In this document: positions 25,904-34,471 of the stretch, in pieces | How positions within the stretch are numbered: the first letter of the stretch is position 1 | Layout of the letters: every line of letters starts with the position of its first letter | Source: CAIUGU01 sp965279735 | GTDB lineage: Bacteria > Pseudomonadota > Gammaproteobacteria > Steroidobacterales > Steroidobacteraceae | Length of the DNA: 64,000 nt | Direction of reading: 5' to 3' | Assembly: GCA_965279735.1 (NCBI GenBank) | Contig: OZ257260.1 | Span: 434,001-498,000 of the forward strand | Program-made: the position numbers and the translations under genes | Notes under the pieces: model-generated | What the model was told of the DNA's origin: nothing | What the model saw: the letters and a program-made list of their open reading frames with translations, nothing else | The model's database searches: none

Positions 25904-26291
25904 CCGGGAAACCCAGTGCTCCCGGCACGTTTGAAACGTCGAGTTCATACATTGTATTCGCCTGTTCTGACGCGTAAATGTAATTGAGTCGGAGGATACT
26001 GAGGCAGAGAAACGGACGATTGTCCGAGACTAGATTTGAGGTCCTTACCAACCCCTACATTTGGAGGGGTACGGCAGGAGCTTCGGTCGAGTGACCTGCG
26101 TCACAATCTGGTCTCAGTGCCGAGTCGACGATCTCACTATTGGAACTTTATTTAGCGTTCCGTTTATACCCCATATATTCTGCCAACTAAGGTTCTCCCT
26201 GCGTCTCGACTGGTGCTCTGTGGGGCCCGGGCGTCTGGGGTGGGGCGTGGTAATTTCGGGCGGGGCGGCAACCGTAGAGTCGGCTTTCAGT
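25904..26291 (+). other. Intergenic region between wzx and the PssD-like gene
   Basis: About 390 bases without a convincing gene. A 7-pair inverted repeat GCCGGGA/TCCCGGC lies directly after the wzx stop (about 25902-25925), without a T-run. An open frame runs from 26061 into the next gene, but its upstream part has no family resemblance. An A/T-rich stretch near 26140-26175 may hold a promoter for the downstream glycosyltransferase genes; no strong -35/-10 pair was found. Confidence 0.4.
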
Positions 26292-26744
26292 ATGGAAAAT
26301 CGTCGGGTATTGGCCGTTGCGTCAGGGGGCGGACACTGGGTCCAACTGCAACGTTTGCGTCCGGCTCTGGAGGCGCATGATCTCGCATTCGTGACGACGC
26401 ATCACGGGTATGCAGGCGAAGCTGCGCCCTTCCGGCTGCATGTTGTCAATGATGCTTCGAGAAACAGGAAGCTCGGACTCGTACTTTTAGCTTTTCGAAT
26501 GCTTTTCATCCTCCTCAAGGAACGTCCACATGTTGTCATTACCACAGGTGCGGCGCCCGGCTACATGGCGTTGAGATTGGGACGGCTGATGGGTTGTCGA
26601 ACGATCTGGATAGATTCAATTGCCAATGCCGACCGGATGTCGATGGCGGGGCAGCTCGTAAGGCCATACGCAGACCTCTGGTTGACGCAGTGGCCGCATC
26701 TGGCTTCACGTGACGGACCGCAGTTTATGGGTGCCGTGCTGTGA
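26292..26744 (+). CDS. PssD/Alg14-like glycosyltransferase subunit
   Basis: 150 residues with the Alg14/PssD signature: SGGGHWVQLQRL at the N-terminus, then a single hydrophobic helix that anchors the complex, and ITTGAAPGYMALRLG. In rhizobia, PssD with PssE forms a glucuronosyltransferase, and Cps14F/G is the pneumococcal equivalent. The ATG at 26292 starts MENRRVLAVASGGGHW; the frame upstream of it is unrelated. It overlaps the catalytic partner gene by four bases (GTGA). Confidence 0.85.
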   Translation: MENRRVLAVASGGGHWVQLQRLRPALEAHDLAFVTTHHGYAGEAAPFRLHVVNDASRNRKLGLVLLAFRMLFILLKERPHVVITTGAAPGYMALRLGRLMGCRTIWIDSIANADRMSMAGQLVRPYADLWLTQWPHLASRDGPQFMGAVL

Positions 26745-27217
26745 TTTTCCTGACGGTTGGTACACAGTTTCCTTTCGACCGCCTGGTGCGTGCGGTTGAC
26801 GAATGGGCGGGTCGGTCTGGTCGTGACGACGTAATAGCGCAAATAGGTCCAAGTGAGTTTGTACCTCGCCACTTGCGTTACCACTCTTTTGTTTCGCCTT
26901 CGGAATTCGTCGATCATGTTGCGGGTGCAGAACTGATTATTTCGCATGCAGGAATGGGAACAATACTGAACGCCCTTGGATGTGGAAAGCCGATTCTCGT
27001 GATGCCACGCCAGGCCAGGTTGAACGAACACCGGAATGACCATCAATTGTCGACCGCCCGACGATTCAAGGAATTTGGTCGTATTCTAGTGGCCATGGAC
27101 GAGCACGAAATAGCAGGGCAGCTGGATGGGCTTAAGGAGTTCAGTGCCAGTAGCCGCATTGGGCCCTTCGCCTCCGATCAGCTGCTCGCAAGCGTCAGAG
27201 AGTTCATTCAAAGATGA
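26741..27217 (+). CDS. PssE/Alg13-like glycosyltransferase catalytic subunit (GT28 C-terminal)
   Basis: 158 residues matching the C-terminal half of GT28 enzymes. It starts with IFLTVGTQFPFDRL, and the UDP-sugar site is SHAGMGTI and GKPILVMPRQ..NEHRNDHQ. The GTG start lies within the end of the PssD-like gene, showing tight coupling. With its partner it likely forms a membrane-bound transferase. Glucuronic acid is a reasonable donor because ugd is nearby, but this is inferred. Confidence 0.85.
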   Translation: MIFLTVGTQFPFDRLVRAVDEWAGRSGRDDVIAQIGPSEFVPRHLRYHSFVSPSEFVDHVAGAELIISHAGMGTILNALGCGKPILVMPRQARLNEHRNDHQLSTARRFKEFGRILVAMDEHEIAGQLDGLKEFSASSRIGPFASDQLLASVREFIQR

Positions 27218-27285
27218 CCCCGACTTTCTGAGGGTAAGTTCGGGGGCTAACGATTGCGCCTCGTATTGAGCAATCGAAGTGGCCG

Positions 27286-28224
27286 ATGTCATCCTCCCGT
27301 TTGCCGAACATCATGAATTCAGAGCAAGTCCAAGAGACCGATACGCCAATCGCAAGTGTGGTAATTCCGGCCCACAACGAAGCTGCTGTGCTCGGTCGCC
27401 TGCTTGATGCGCTACCCGTAACGATTGGCAATAGACCGCTGCAGGTCATTGTTGCGTGTAACGGATGTACCGATGGTACTGCGGAGGTTGCTCGAGCCCG
27501 CGGGGCTACGGTGGTTGAAGTGGAGACACCATCCAAGATTGCCGCGCTGAATGCTGGAGACGATGCAGCGGTAGCGTTTCCGCGTCTTTACATCGATGCC
27601 GATGTTGTTTTGAGTGGGAAGACTGTAACGGATTTGATACAAGCCTTGTCCGAACCAGGAGCTCTATGCGTAGCTCCGCCCTCACAAATGGAGCTTACGG
27701 GGCGTCCCTGGACTGTAAAAGCGTATTTTTCCGTTTGGCGTGCCGTAATGCAGATGAAAGAGGGCTACGTTGGGTCGGGTGTATATGCTTTTTCCAAGCT
27801 GGGGCGAGCCAGGTTTGGCCTGTTTCCAAACGTCATTGCTGACGACCTGTTTGTTCGCAATTTGTATACGCGCTCAGAGCGTCGAGTAATCTCTACGGAA
27901 GCGACCATTGTCGAAGCACCACGAACTTTGCGGGCACTATTTCGCAGAAGAATTCGGGTCAGGATAGGGAACGCGGAGTTGGCTTCCCATCCAAGCTACG
28001 GATCACTTCCGGGCAGCGACGAATCTAAGGCGCCATGGTGGCGAGCAGTGCTTTCGGAGCCTGCGTTATTTCCCGCAGCGTTCGTATTCGCAGCCGTAAA
28101 TGGCATGGCCCATTTCGCGGCACGTAGACAGATCCGAAGCCGCCGGCCGGTGGACTGGGCGCGGGATGACACCACCCGCACGGCACCGGCGGCTCCAATC
28201 AACGAGCACGGTAGCGCACATTAG
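27286..28224 (+). CDS. Glycosyltransferase family 2
   Basis: 312 residues with a GT-A fold. The N-terminal VVIPAHNEAAVLGRLL binds the nucleotide sugar and the DXD-like motif is YIDADVV near residue 103. The C-terminal part (about 255-280) is hydrophobic and may associate with the membrane. An internal ATG at 27313 is an alternative start. Donor and acceptor sugars are unknown. Confidence 0.85.
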   Translation: MSSSRLPNIMNSEQVQETDTPIASVVIPAHNEAAVLGRLLDALPVTIGNRPLQVIVACNGCTDGTAEVARARGATVVEVETPSKIAALNAGDDAAVAFPRLYIDADVVLSGKTVTDLIQALSEPGALCVAPPSQMELTGRPWTVKAYFSVWRAVMQMKEGYVGSGVYAFSKLGRARFGLFPNVIADDLFVRNLYTRSERRVISTEATIVEAPRTLRALFRRRIRVRIGNAELASHPSYGSLPGSDESKAPWWRAVLSEPALFPAAFVFAAVNGMAHFAARRQIRSRRPVDWARDDTTRTAPAAPINEHGSAH

Positions 28225-28257
28225 GGAAGATTGGCCGCGGGGCTGGCAGCTTAGACT

Positions 28258-29283
28258 ATGATAATTGAACCTGTCGAAAATTCTGTTGCTGATCTTTCTA
28301 TCGTGATTGTGAGCTGGAATACGTGTGACCTCCTGCGGGCGTGTTTGACCTCGTTGAGGTCAGCGTTGGTGCGGTCCTCCTTTGTCGTTCGTATTGTTGT
28401 TGTCGATAACGGTTCATCGGACTCAAGCGTTGCGATGGTGTCTCACGAGTTTCCAGAAGTTCTTGTAGTCGACCTTGGAGAGAACACCGGGTTTGCAGCC
28501 GGGGTAAATGCAGGCGTCCGGGCTGTGGCTAGCAAATTTATCCTGCTACTGAACAGCGATACTGTGTTAACAGACGATTCAATCGACCACTGCATGCGAT
28601 ATTTGATGCGGCACGAAGACGTTGCTGTAGTCGGGTGTCATCTGACATACCCCGATGGGAGAGATCAGAGTAGTACTTTCAGATTCCCAAGTCTGTGGGG
28701 AATTGTTACCACTTCCCTGTCCCTCGCTCAGACTTTCCGCAAAAATCGCTTTTTGAATTGGGATCGATATGGTTACGCGCGTTGGCAGGAACCGACAGTT
28801 GTCGACTGCGTTATGGGAAGTTTCATGCTCATCAGGCGCTCAGTAATCTCGTCCGATGACTTATTGGATAGTGGCTATTTCATGTACGCGGAAGAGACTG
28901 ATCTCTGCTGGCAATTGAATCAGGCTGGCCACAAGGTTATCTATCTTCCCGATGTGACCGTCGTACATCAGATTTCCGGTAGCACGAGAAGAAACCCACG
29001 AGCTGCGGCTTGGGCCTACGGTGCGAAGCGCAGAGGAATTTTGAGATTTTTACGCGTTCGTCGAGGCCTGTTGCAAGCCTACATCGCGAATGCTCTTTAT
29101 TTGCTAGACCTCATACCACGGGCCCTGTACTGGGGGGCAATGGATATTTTGCAAAGCCTGCTCTCGGGAAGTCCTTCGGCGGGTCGATTTCAAAAGGCAC
29201 AAGTTGCGGCATTTCATATCCAGGCCGTGTTGCAGCCCTCGAGGCTTCTGAGTCCGTGGCATGGTCCAACTCTGGAAAAATAG
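28258..29283 (+). CDS. Glycosyltransferase family 2 (rhamnosyltransferase/WbbL-like)
   Basis: 341 residues. The N-terminal LSIVIVSWNTCDLLRACL, VDNGSSDSS, GFAAGVNAG and LLNSDT motifs are those of the WbbL/rhamnosyltransferase subgroup of GT2. The acceptor region includes YAEETDLCWQ. It is the last plus-strand gene before a minus-strand acyltransferase. The transferred sugar is not proven. Confidence 0.88.
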   Translation: MIIEPVENSVADLSIVIVSWNTCDLLRACLTSLRSALVRSSFVVRIVVVDNGSSDSSVAMVSHEFPEVLVVDLGENTGFAAGVNAGVRAVASKFILLLNSDTVLTDDSIDHCMRYLMRHEDVAVVGCHLTYPDGRDQSSTFRFPSLWGIVTTSLSLAQTFRKNRFLNWDRYGYARWQEPTVVDCVMGSFMLIRRSVISSDDLLDSGYFMYAEETDLCWQLNQAGHKVIYLPDVTVVHQISGSTRRNPRAAAWAYGAKRRGILRFLRVRRGLLQAYIANALYLLDLIPRALYWGAMDILQSLLSGSPSAGRFQKAQVAAFHIQAVLQPSRLLSPWHGPTLEK

Positions 29284-29361
29284 CTGCGCCTTCGGACAAT
29301 TCCATGGTTTGGTATCTTGCTCAAAGTGAGCAGAAGTCACTAAGTGGGTGAACTGCGCTTT

Positions 29362-31311
29362 TCAACGGACACTGTCCCAGTTAGTCAATGGTTTGAACTT
29401 CTTTAGTTGTTGCCGCAGAAAGGGCGTAGATGCCGCGGTGTGATGCATTGGGTCAAGGTAATAGCTGTAGTCCCCTTCCCATAGTCGGCAGGCACCGACC
29501 TCACATATGATTTCCCGCGGGTCTACGAAAGATGCACCTGCACTTAGCTCAACGATGTCCCGCATACTCTCTGCTAGTTGATCTCTCGATGCAGGGTCGA
29601 CTTGCCGCATATCCCCGTAGGTTTTTGGAATGTCGTTAATCGGTGTCAGGGGGCCGATTCGCGTGAGGATGGAGTTCACGTTTTCTACTGACACTTGCGG
29701 CCCAATAACTACCACCGCGTTCGAGCGCGCCAGAAAATAATTGATCGTCCGAATAATTCCATCTCGCCATCCATCAATCTTGGCGGGCCCAAGGAACGCG
29801 GGACTTCTCTCTCCGTCGGCGCTCTCCCACTGAAGCTTTCTATCGTAGCCAATCCAGTCTTGTGACCAAATGACCAAGTCGTACCGCGATTCAAGTGAGT
29901 AGAGCTGTTTCCGAAGAGCCAGGCAGTCGTCATCCACGGATCCGAAATTTACGAGTACAGCACTTTCAGCGAAAACGCATCCTCCTCGTGATACAACTTC
30001 AACTTCAGCACGTTTTATTCTGTCCATGCTCATTAGCGCTGGAATATAGTTTTGCGCCATGGAATCGCCAAAAATGAGAACTTTCTCTTTCGTTCCTGTC
30101 CCGAGATGCAAAACTCCATCGCGATAATCTTGGCGGAACTGAAACCCACTTGCTCGGCTGTATGCCTCTACTCGAGGTAACCACGAAAGCCGTTGCGGTA
30201 AGCCATTTGTCAGCGGCATAGCGAGAGATACCACTACGGTCGCGATAAGCGCAATCGTCGTGCGCCGAACCGGTGGCCAGAAATGATCGCTAGTCTCGCT
30301 TTTGCTTAGTCGAAAGCGCTGCTCGACACCAAGGTGTAAAGCGTACCCGACGCCGAGGCTTAGACATAGGAGGAAGATTTTCGTCCAGACAGAAAAGGGC
30401 TCGGTAGACAAGTAGCGCCAGAATACGACAATCGGCCAATGAACCAAGTAAGTGGAATAGGAAGTCTTGCCCAGCGAAATTGAAACTCGATTGGTCAGTA
30501 TCTGCGAAAGACCTGCCGCTCTCCCGCTCAAGATCAGCAGTGCCGCGCCAGCCGATGGAAGTACCGCATTGAATCCTGGGAAAGGGGTTCTCTCGGTGTA
30601 GAGGATTGCGGTCCCCAAAATAAAGCCGATACCGAAGACGAACAACATGCGCTCAATCCAGACCGATTGAATTCGCACGATCGTTGCCCAAACACAGCTA
30701 GCTCCCAGTAGAAATTGAAACGACCGGAAAGGCATTAGAAAGTAGGCATGCGTTGGGTTAATGGTGAGCCAGATCTGTGAAAGCGCCAGTCCGGCGAGCG
30801 CGCCGCAGCCAACGAGCCATCCGACTGTTCTTACTCCGCCGAATTTGTAAGCGATGAATACGGCAGCCGGCCAGGCAAGATAGAACTGCTCTTCTACGCT
30901 CAACGACCAAGTATGCAGAAAGGGCTTGTAAGCTGCGGAGACGTCGAAATAGTTGCCGCCCATGCTGAAATGAAAATTGGCCAACGAAAGCAGCGCATAT
31001 GCTCCGGAGCGGCCAGCGTCGGCCACGTGATCGGGAGCCATGATAAAAAGCGCCAAGAAAATCGAAGCAGCGATAGTCGCGACTAGCGCGGGCAACAGTC
31101 TGCGCATGCGTCGGGCGTAAAACTCCTTGAACGAAAAGCATCCCTGCGCGAGATCGGCCAGGATCAGTTTCGTAATCAGGTATCCGCTGATGACAAAGAA
31201 TACGTCGACGCCTATGAACCCTCCCGAAAAAAGTGCGAAGTCGCAATGGAATAGTAGGACGCAGAGAATCGCGATCGCGCGAATGCCGTCAATATCTGGG
31301 CGATAGTTCAT
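29362..31311 (-). CDS. Membrane acyltransferase (AT3) with C-terminal SGNH domain, OafA-like
   Basis: About 649 residues. The N-terminal acyltransferase-3 domain (about 1-360) has the YRPDIDGIRAIA start, about ten membrane segments and the HTWSLSVEEQFYL motif. The C-terminal SGNH-type domain (about 400-640) has GDSMAQNY and DPMHH. Such proteins O-acetylate lipopolysaccharide or exopolysaccharide, passing acyl groups across the inner membrane. The frame is open to 31446, but the family start at 31311 is preferred. It is opposite in strand to its neighbours, so it is probably its own transcription unit. Confidence 0.9.
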   Translation of the reverse strand: MNYRPDIDGIRAIAILCVLLFHCDFALFSGGFIGVDVFFVISGYLITKLILADLAQGCFSFKEFYARRMRRLLPALVATIAASIFLALFIMAPDHVADAGRSGAYALLSLANFHFSMGGNYFDVSAAYKPFLHTWSLSVEEQFYLAWPAAVFIAYKFGGVRTVGWLVGCGALAGLALSQIWLTINPTHAYFLMPFRSFQFLLGASCVWATIVRIQSVWIERMLFVFGIGFILGTAILYTERTPFPGFNAVLPSAGAALLILSGRAAGLSQILTNRVSISLGKTSYSTYLVHWPIVVFWRYLSTEPFSVWTKIFLLCLSLGVGYALHLGVEQRFRLSKSETSDHFWPPVRRTTIALIATVVVSLAMPLTNGLPQRLSWLPRVEAYSRASGFQFRQDYRDGVLHLGTGTKEKVLIFGDSMAQNYIPALMSMDRIKRAEVEVVSRGGCVFAESAVLVNFGSVDDDCLALRKQLYSLESRYDLVIWSQDWIGYDRKLQWESADGERSPAFLGPAKIDGWRDGIIRTINYFLARSNAVVVIGPQVSVENVNSILTRIGPLTPINDIPKTYGDMRQVDPASRDQLAESMRDIVELSAGASFVDPREIICEVGACRLWEGDYSYYLDPMHHTAASTPFLRQQLKKFKPLTNWDSVR

Positions 31312-31632
31312 AGGTGCGTCGAATCTTCTTTGTTTGGCGTCGCTTTCCAGCATCCATACGGTTGGGGAGTATTTCGCGGGGATTATAATCTGGGCGTTGG
31401 GGGAGGGGCGTGGCGGCAGCGCTAGAGACGAAGGCATATCTGCCAAATTGTTAGAAATGTGACATTCCTCGCGAATAATTCGCAGGATATTCGGAAACTA
31501 TCGAAGTCCCGCAGCGCGATTAGCTATTTAGCAATTGCCAAGCACTCTCTGTCGGATTCGTACGAGCGTTCGCTAACGCTGGCGCTGCCTGCATGGTAGT
31601 GGCCAAAGATTAATGGCATATGGAAGGTATAG
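31312..31632. other. Divergent region between acyltransferase and methyltransferase genes
   Basis: About 320 bases, A/T-richer than the flanks. It holds the possible N-terminal extension of the acyltransferase frame and an imperfect hairpin near 31470-31490 (GCGAATAATTCGC core). It should contain promoters for both divergent genes; none is strong enough to place. Confidence 0.35.
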
Positions 31633-32298
31633 ATGCTCATCAATGACCTGGTGATGCGCCGATTGAGAGCGGCCTACTATCAACTCGGCTTTTTGCGCCG
31701 CCTGCCAATTGGGGAGCGGATTGCGAGAGCAGTGCAATCGTGGGAAGAGAAAAAGGGCAAAGGTGATAGCCCCAAGGCGAAAGACGCATGGGAGAGGCAA
31801 TTCAACTCGGGTGAATGGGAATACATGAGCGCAGAGGTGTCGCGCTACGCCGTGATTGTCGGCTATCTTGAGATCAGCAAAGGGGAGATTCTCGACGTAG
31901 GTTGTGGGCAGGGCTTCCTGTTCCGGAAGTTCAGGCCCTATGGCTATATGCGATACGTCGGTGTGGACATTTCTGACGCTGCGATAGCGAGATTGCAGGA
32001 CTTTGCAGACGAGCGGACACACTTTGCGCAGGGTGATGGAGATCAGTACGAACCGCTTGGTAGTTTCGACAGCATTGTTTTTAACGAGTCGCTTTATTAT
32101 CTGCGGCACCCGATTGACGGGCTGAAGCGATATGCTAACGCGCTGAAGCCGCTCGGTGTGCTTATTGTCTCCAACTACACGGCTTCGAGGCGCGCTCGTG
32201 CATTGCTTAGAGACGCGGAAGCTTGCTTCAACGTCATTGACGAGACTGTCGTTAGGCAGGGCAAATTGGAATGGCGGTGCGTTGTGCTAAGGCCTTGA
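31633..32298 (+). CDS. Class I SAM-dependent methyltransferase
   Basis: 221 residues. SAM-binding motif I is ILDVGCGQGFLF (about 85-96), with VGVDISDAAIARL as motif II and FDSIVFNESLYYL as the later strand. It resembles small methyltransferases in polysaccharide loci that methylate a sugar hydroxyl or the chain end. The substrate is unknown. It is a lone plus-strand gene between two minus-strand genes. Confidence 0.82.
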   Translation: MLINDLVMRRLRAAYYQLGFLRRLPIGERIARAVQSWEEKKGKGDSPKAKDAWERQFNSGEWEYMSAEVSRYAVIVGYLEISKGEILDVGCGQGFLFRKFRPYGYMRYVGVDISDAAIARLQDFADERTHFAQGDGDQYEPLGSFDSIVFNESLYYLRHPIDGLKRYANALKPLGVLIVSNYTASRRARALLRDAEACFNVIDETVVRQGKLEWRCVVLRP

Positions 32299-32430
32299 AC
32301 ATCAACATGACGAGGATCAGATTTTCGTACGAAGCCTATACCGAAATGGCGAGTTCGATGAGTGTGAATGGGGTAGGCACTGCATCCCGAATCGCGGTGG
32401 GAGCTGTTAGCGAGTTTCGCCCTTTCCGCT

Positions 32431-32480
32431 CTTGCCGGATACCGTTGATCATAAATGTCTACTCGACGGTATCCGGCAAG
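32431..32480. repeat. Perfect 15-bp inverted repeat between convergent genes
   Basis: CTTGCCGGATACCGT (32431-32445) and ACGGTATCCGGCAAG (32466-32480) are perfectly complementary around a 20-base spacer, followed by CGTTTTG. It lies between the convergent methyltransferase and beta-helix genes. It could work as a terminator for either strand, though the spacer is long for one. Confidence 0.7.
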
Positions 32481-32549
32481 CGTTTTGAAGCATTCTTTCT
32501 TAAGCTATTACCCCAAGACTTCAGCTTTCGTAACGCTTCTTTATCTGAC

Positions 32550-33656
32550 TCAAGGCGATAGTTGCTGATCGTGCTCTGCCTTCCCCGGATTGTACTTGCG
32601 TACGTTTGTCCAGGCCTTGGTGCCTCCTAGCTCACCCCATGATTGGGCGCACCCTGAAGGGCATCCCTGAGAGTAATACTGGGTGGAGATGTATAGATCT
32701 TTGATAGTGTAGTTGTAGTTCTGCTTTTCTGGGGGCGTGTACCCCGCGGCAATTCCATATCCGCCATCGTTCTGCCCTTCGATGACCCACAATCCTCCTT
32801 GAATAAGCCAGTCGTGGTTCGCTCCACCCTCAGGATATGTGGCTATGAGGCCAGATGCCCATGAGCACGGCCCGATGTGCAGAACCGTATTGATAAAACT
32901 GATGTTATAGGAGCCGCCAGCCGCCCTGACGGCACTCGCATGAGCCCGTTCGGAGTTGCCTTGGCACGTTCCGGGCGAATATCCGATCGGAGGGCTGACG
33001 TTAGGTCCGAGGTAACTGTCCTCGACACGAATATTGTTTTGCCCAGTAAAATCAAGTCCGCGCATGGTGTCGTGGGTCCAGACTCGCCTGAGTGTCAGAG
33101 CCAGTGTATTTCCCTTGTTCACACAAATTGTCCGATCCTGCCGGTTGGACCCGCCTGGCGCAGTCGGGTCAGTAGTTCCAATTTCGACATCTTCAATAAG
33201 TACTGGCCCTGCACCTGCCCCAATGGTGACGGCGGGATCCGCGCAGTCGAGCGACTCATCGTTGAGAATGCGACTCTTGCGCAGCGTTACGTTCCCGTAA
33301 ATCAAGACGCGATGTCCCGAAAAATTGCATGAATCAATGCTAACCGGAGCGCTTCGCCCATCAAGCACGTAATCGGCACCCTTCAAGTATGACTCGCAGC
33401 TCTTAAGCGTCGCCCCGGTATGCTTCCAGCCGGTGGCACCCGCCTGTCCTGCGGAACCGCCGGGAATAGGTAAGCCACTAGTCGGGGTTGTCACAGGGGT
33501 GCTGGGTTCTATTAATACGGGCGCCATTGGTCGTACCGTCTGCGGGAGGGCGGAACTGGATGCGCCTACTCCGACTAATACGGCGGCTATTCCGTGACAT
33601 GTACGTTGGACCAACGCCCAATTTTTGTCCGATTTAAGCATACTGACTATCTCCAA
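32550..33656 (-). CDS. Secreted right-handed beta-helix protein
   Basis: 368 residues. A hydrophobic N-terminal segment (about 22-40) ending before a Pro/Thr-rich linker suggests export. Residues of about 90-330 form short repeated strands with stacked Asn, Ser and Val (for example IDSCNFSG, VTLRKSRIL, VLIEDVEIG), as in pectate-lyase-like beta-helices. It may bind or cut the polysaccharide made by this locus. No lyase catalytic set was identified. An internal start six residues in (33641) is possible. Confidence 0.65.
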   Translation of the reverse strand: MEIVSMLKSDKNWALVQRTCHGIAAVLVGVGASSSALPQTVRPMAPVLIEPSTPVTTPTSGLPIPGGSAGQAGATGWKHTGATLKSCESYLKGADYVLDGRSAPVSIDSCNFSGHRVLIYGNVTLRKSRILNDESLDCADPAVTIGAGAGPVLIEDVEIGTTDPTAPGGSNRQDRTICVNKGNTLALTLRRVWTHDTMRGLDFTGQNNIRVEDSYLGPNVSPPIGYSPGTCQGNSERAHASAVRAAGGSYNISFINTVLHIGPCSWASGLIATYPEGGANHDWLIQGGLWVIEGQNDGGYGIAAGYTPPEKQNYNYTIKDLYISTQYYSQGCPSGCAQSWGELGGTKAWTNVRKYNPGKAEHDQQLSP

Positions 33657-34471
33657 GAAAATTAGGCATTGGGGGAATGCGTTGTCTCACCGTCAGGATT
33701 CCAGTTTCCGCGCGGTGGCAGAAATTCGACTCAAACCTTACAGAATCATTGAATGGATTTAATGCTGGTCTCCAGTAGTCACGCAATTGTCTCAACCGGC
33801 CGACAATGGTTCATAAACCAAGGTGCTGGTGATTGGCGACGCGTGGGCATTGGAAATTGAGATGTAAATCACGCTGCCGATCCATGGTCTTGCTCGCGGA
33901 GCGCGCTGTGTGAGGAGCCAATCCAAAGCTCACAAGGCCTCAGTAAAGGCTGCAGTCGCGGAATCCTCCACCGTGCGACTACAGGGTAATTCAGCTTACT
34001 CTGAAGAGGTAATTTTGTGCTTCGACGGAAGGTGGGAGCGCCTCGCGCCGCCGTTGGGCGTGGTTTCACGACTATGTGAAGCATTTTTCGATGATATCCC
34101 TCCATGGCGAATAAAAATGTGAGGAAAATCATGTTGTTTAGCAGTTGGCAGCCATATCATGCTTATGTGAGCCGAGCGGGCTTCTTGACGGTAATTTTGT
34201 AAACAGCAAGAACGATCGGGACTCAGCGATAAAAATCGTCCGCGCTGTTTCCATTGCCTCTGGTCAAATTTGACGATTTCCATGTGGCCAGCTGATATTC
34301 GAGTACCGCCGCCTGTATGAATATCAGCGATGCTGGTGAAATTGATCAAAGGGCTGAGGTCTTTAACCCGGCTTTTTTTTGCGGTTGCGCACCTAAACGG
34401 GGTACTTCTGCGCTGGCACGCGGCCCGGGCGTATTTAATCCGTTTGCCGCCAAATTGACCAAGAACTGCCA
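33657..34471. other. 815-base region without a recognisable gene
   Basis: Several short frames (70-117 codons on both strands) overlap each other and show no motif. One on the plus strand (33910-34122, GTG start) has weak coding appearance only. The stretch is A/T-rich with T-runs near 34370. It separates the minus-strand beta-helix gene from the plus-strand polymerase gene, so it must hold divergent promoters. It may also hold a decayed gene or a small RNA. No transposase remnant was seen. Confidence 0.4.

Noticed and set aside
33910..34122. 70-codon frame in the empty region, GTG start
   Set aside because: No motif, no clear ribosome-binding site, and equal-sized frames overlap it on the other strand.
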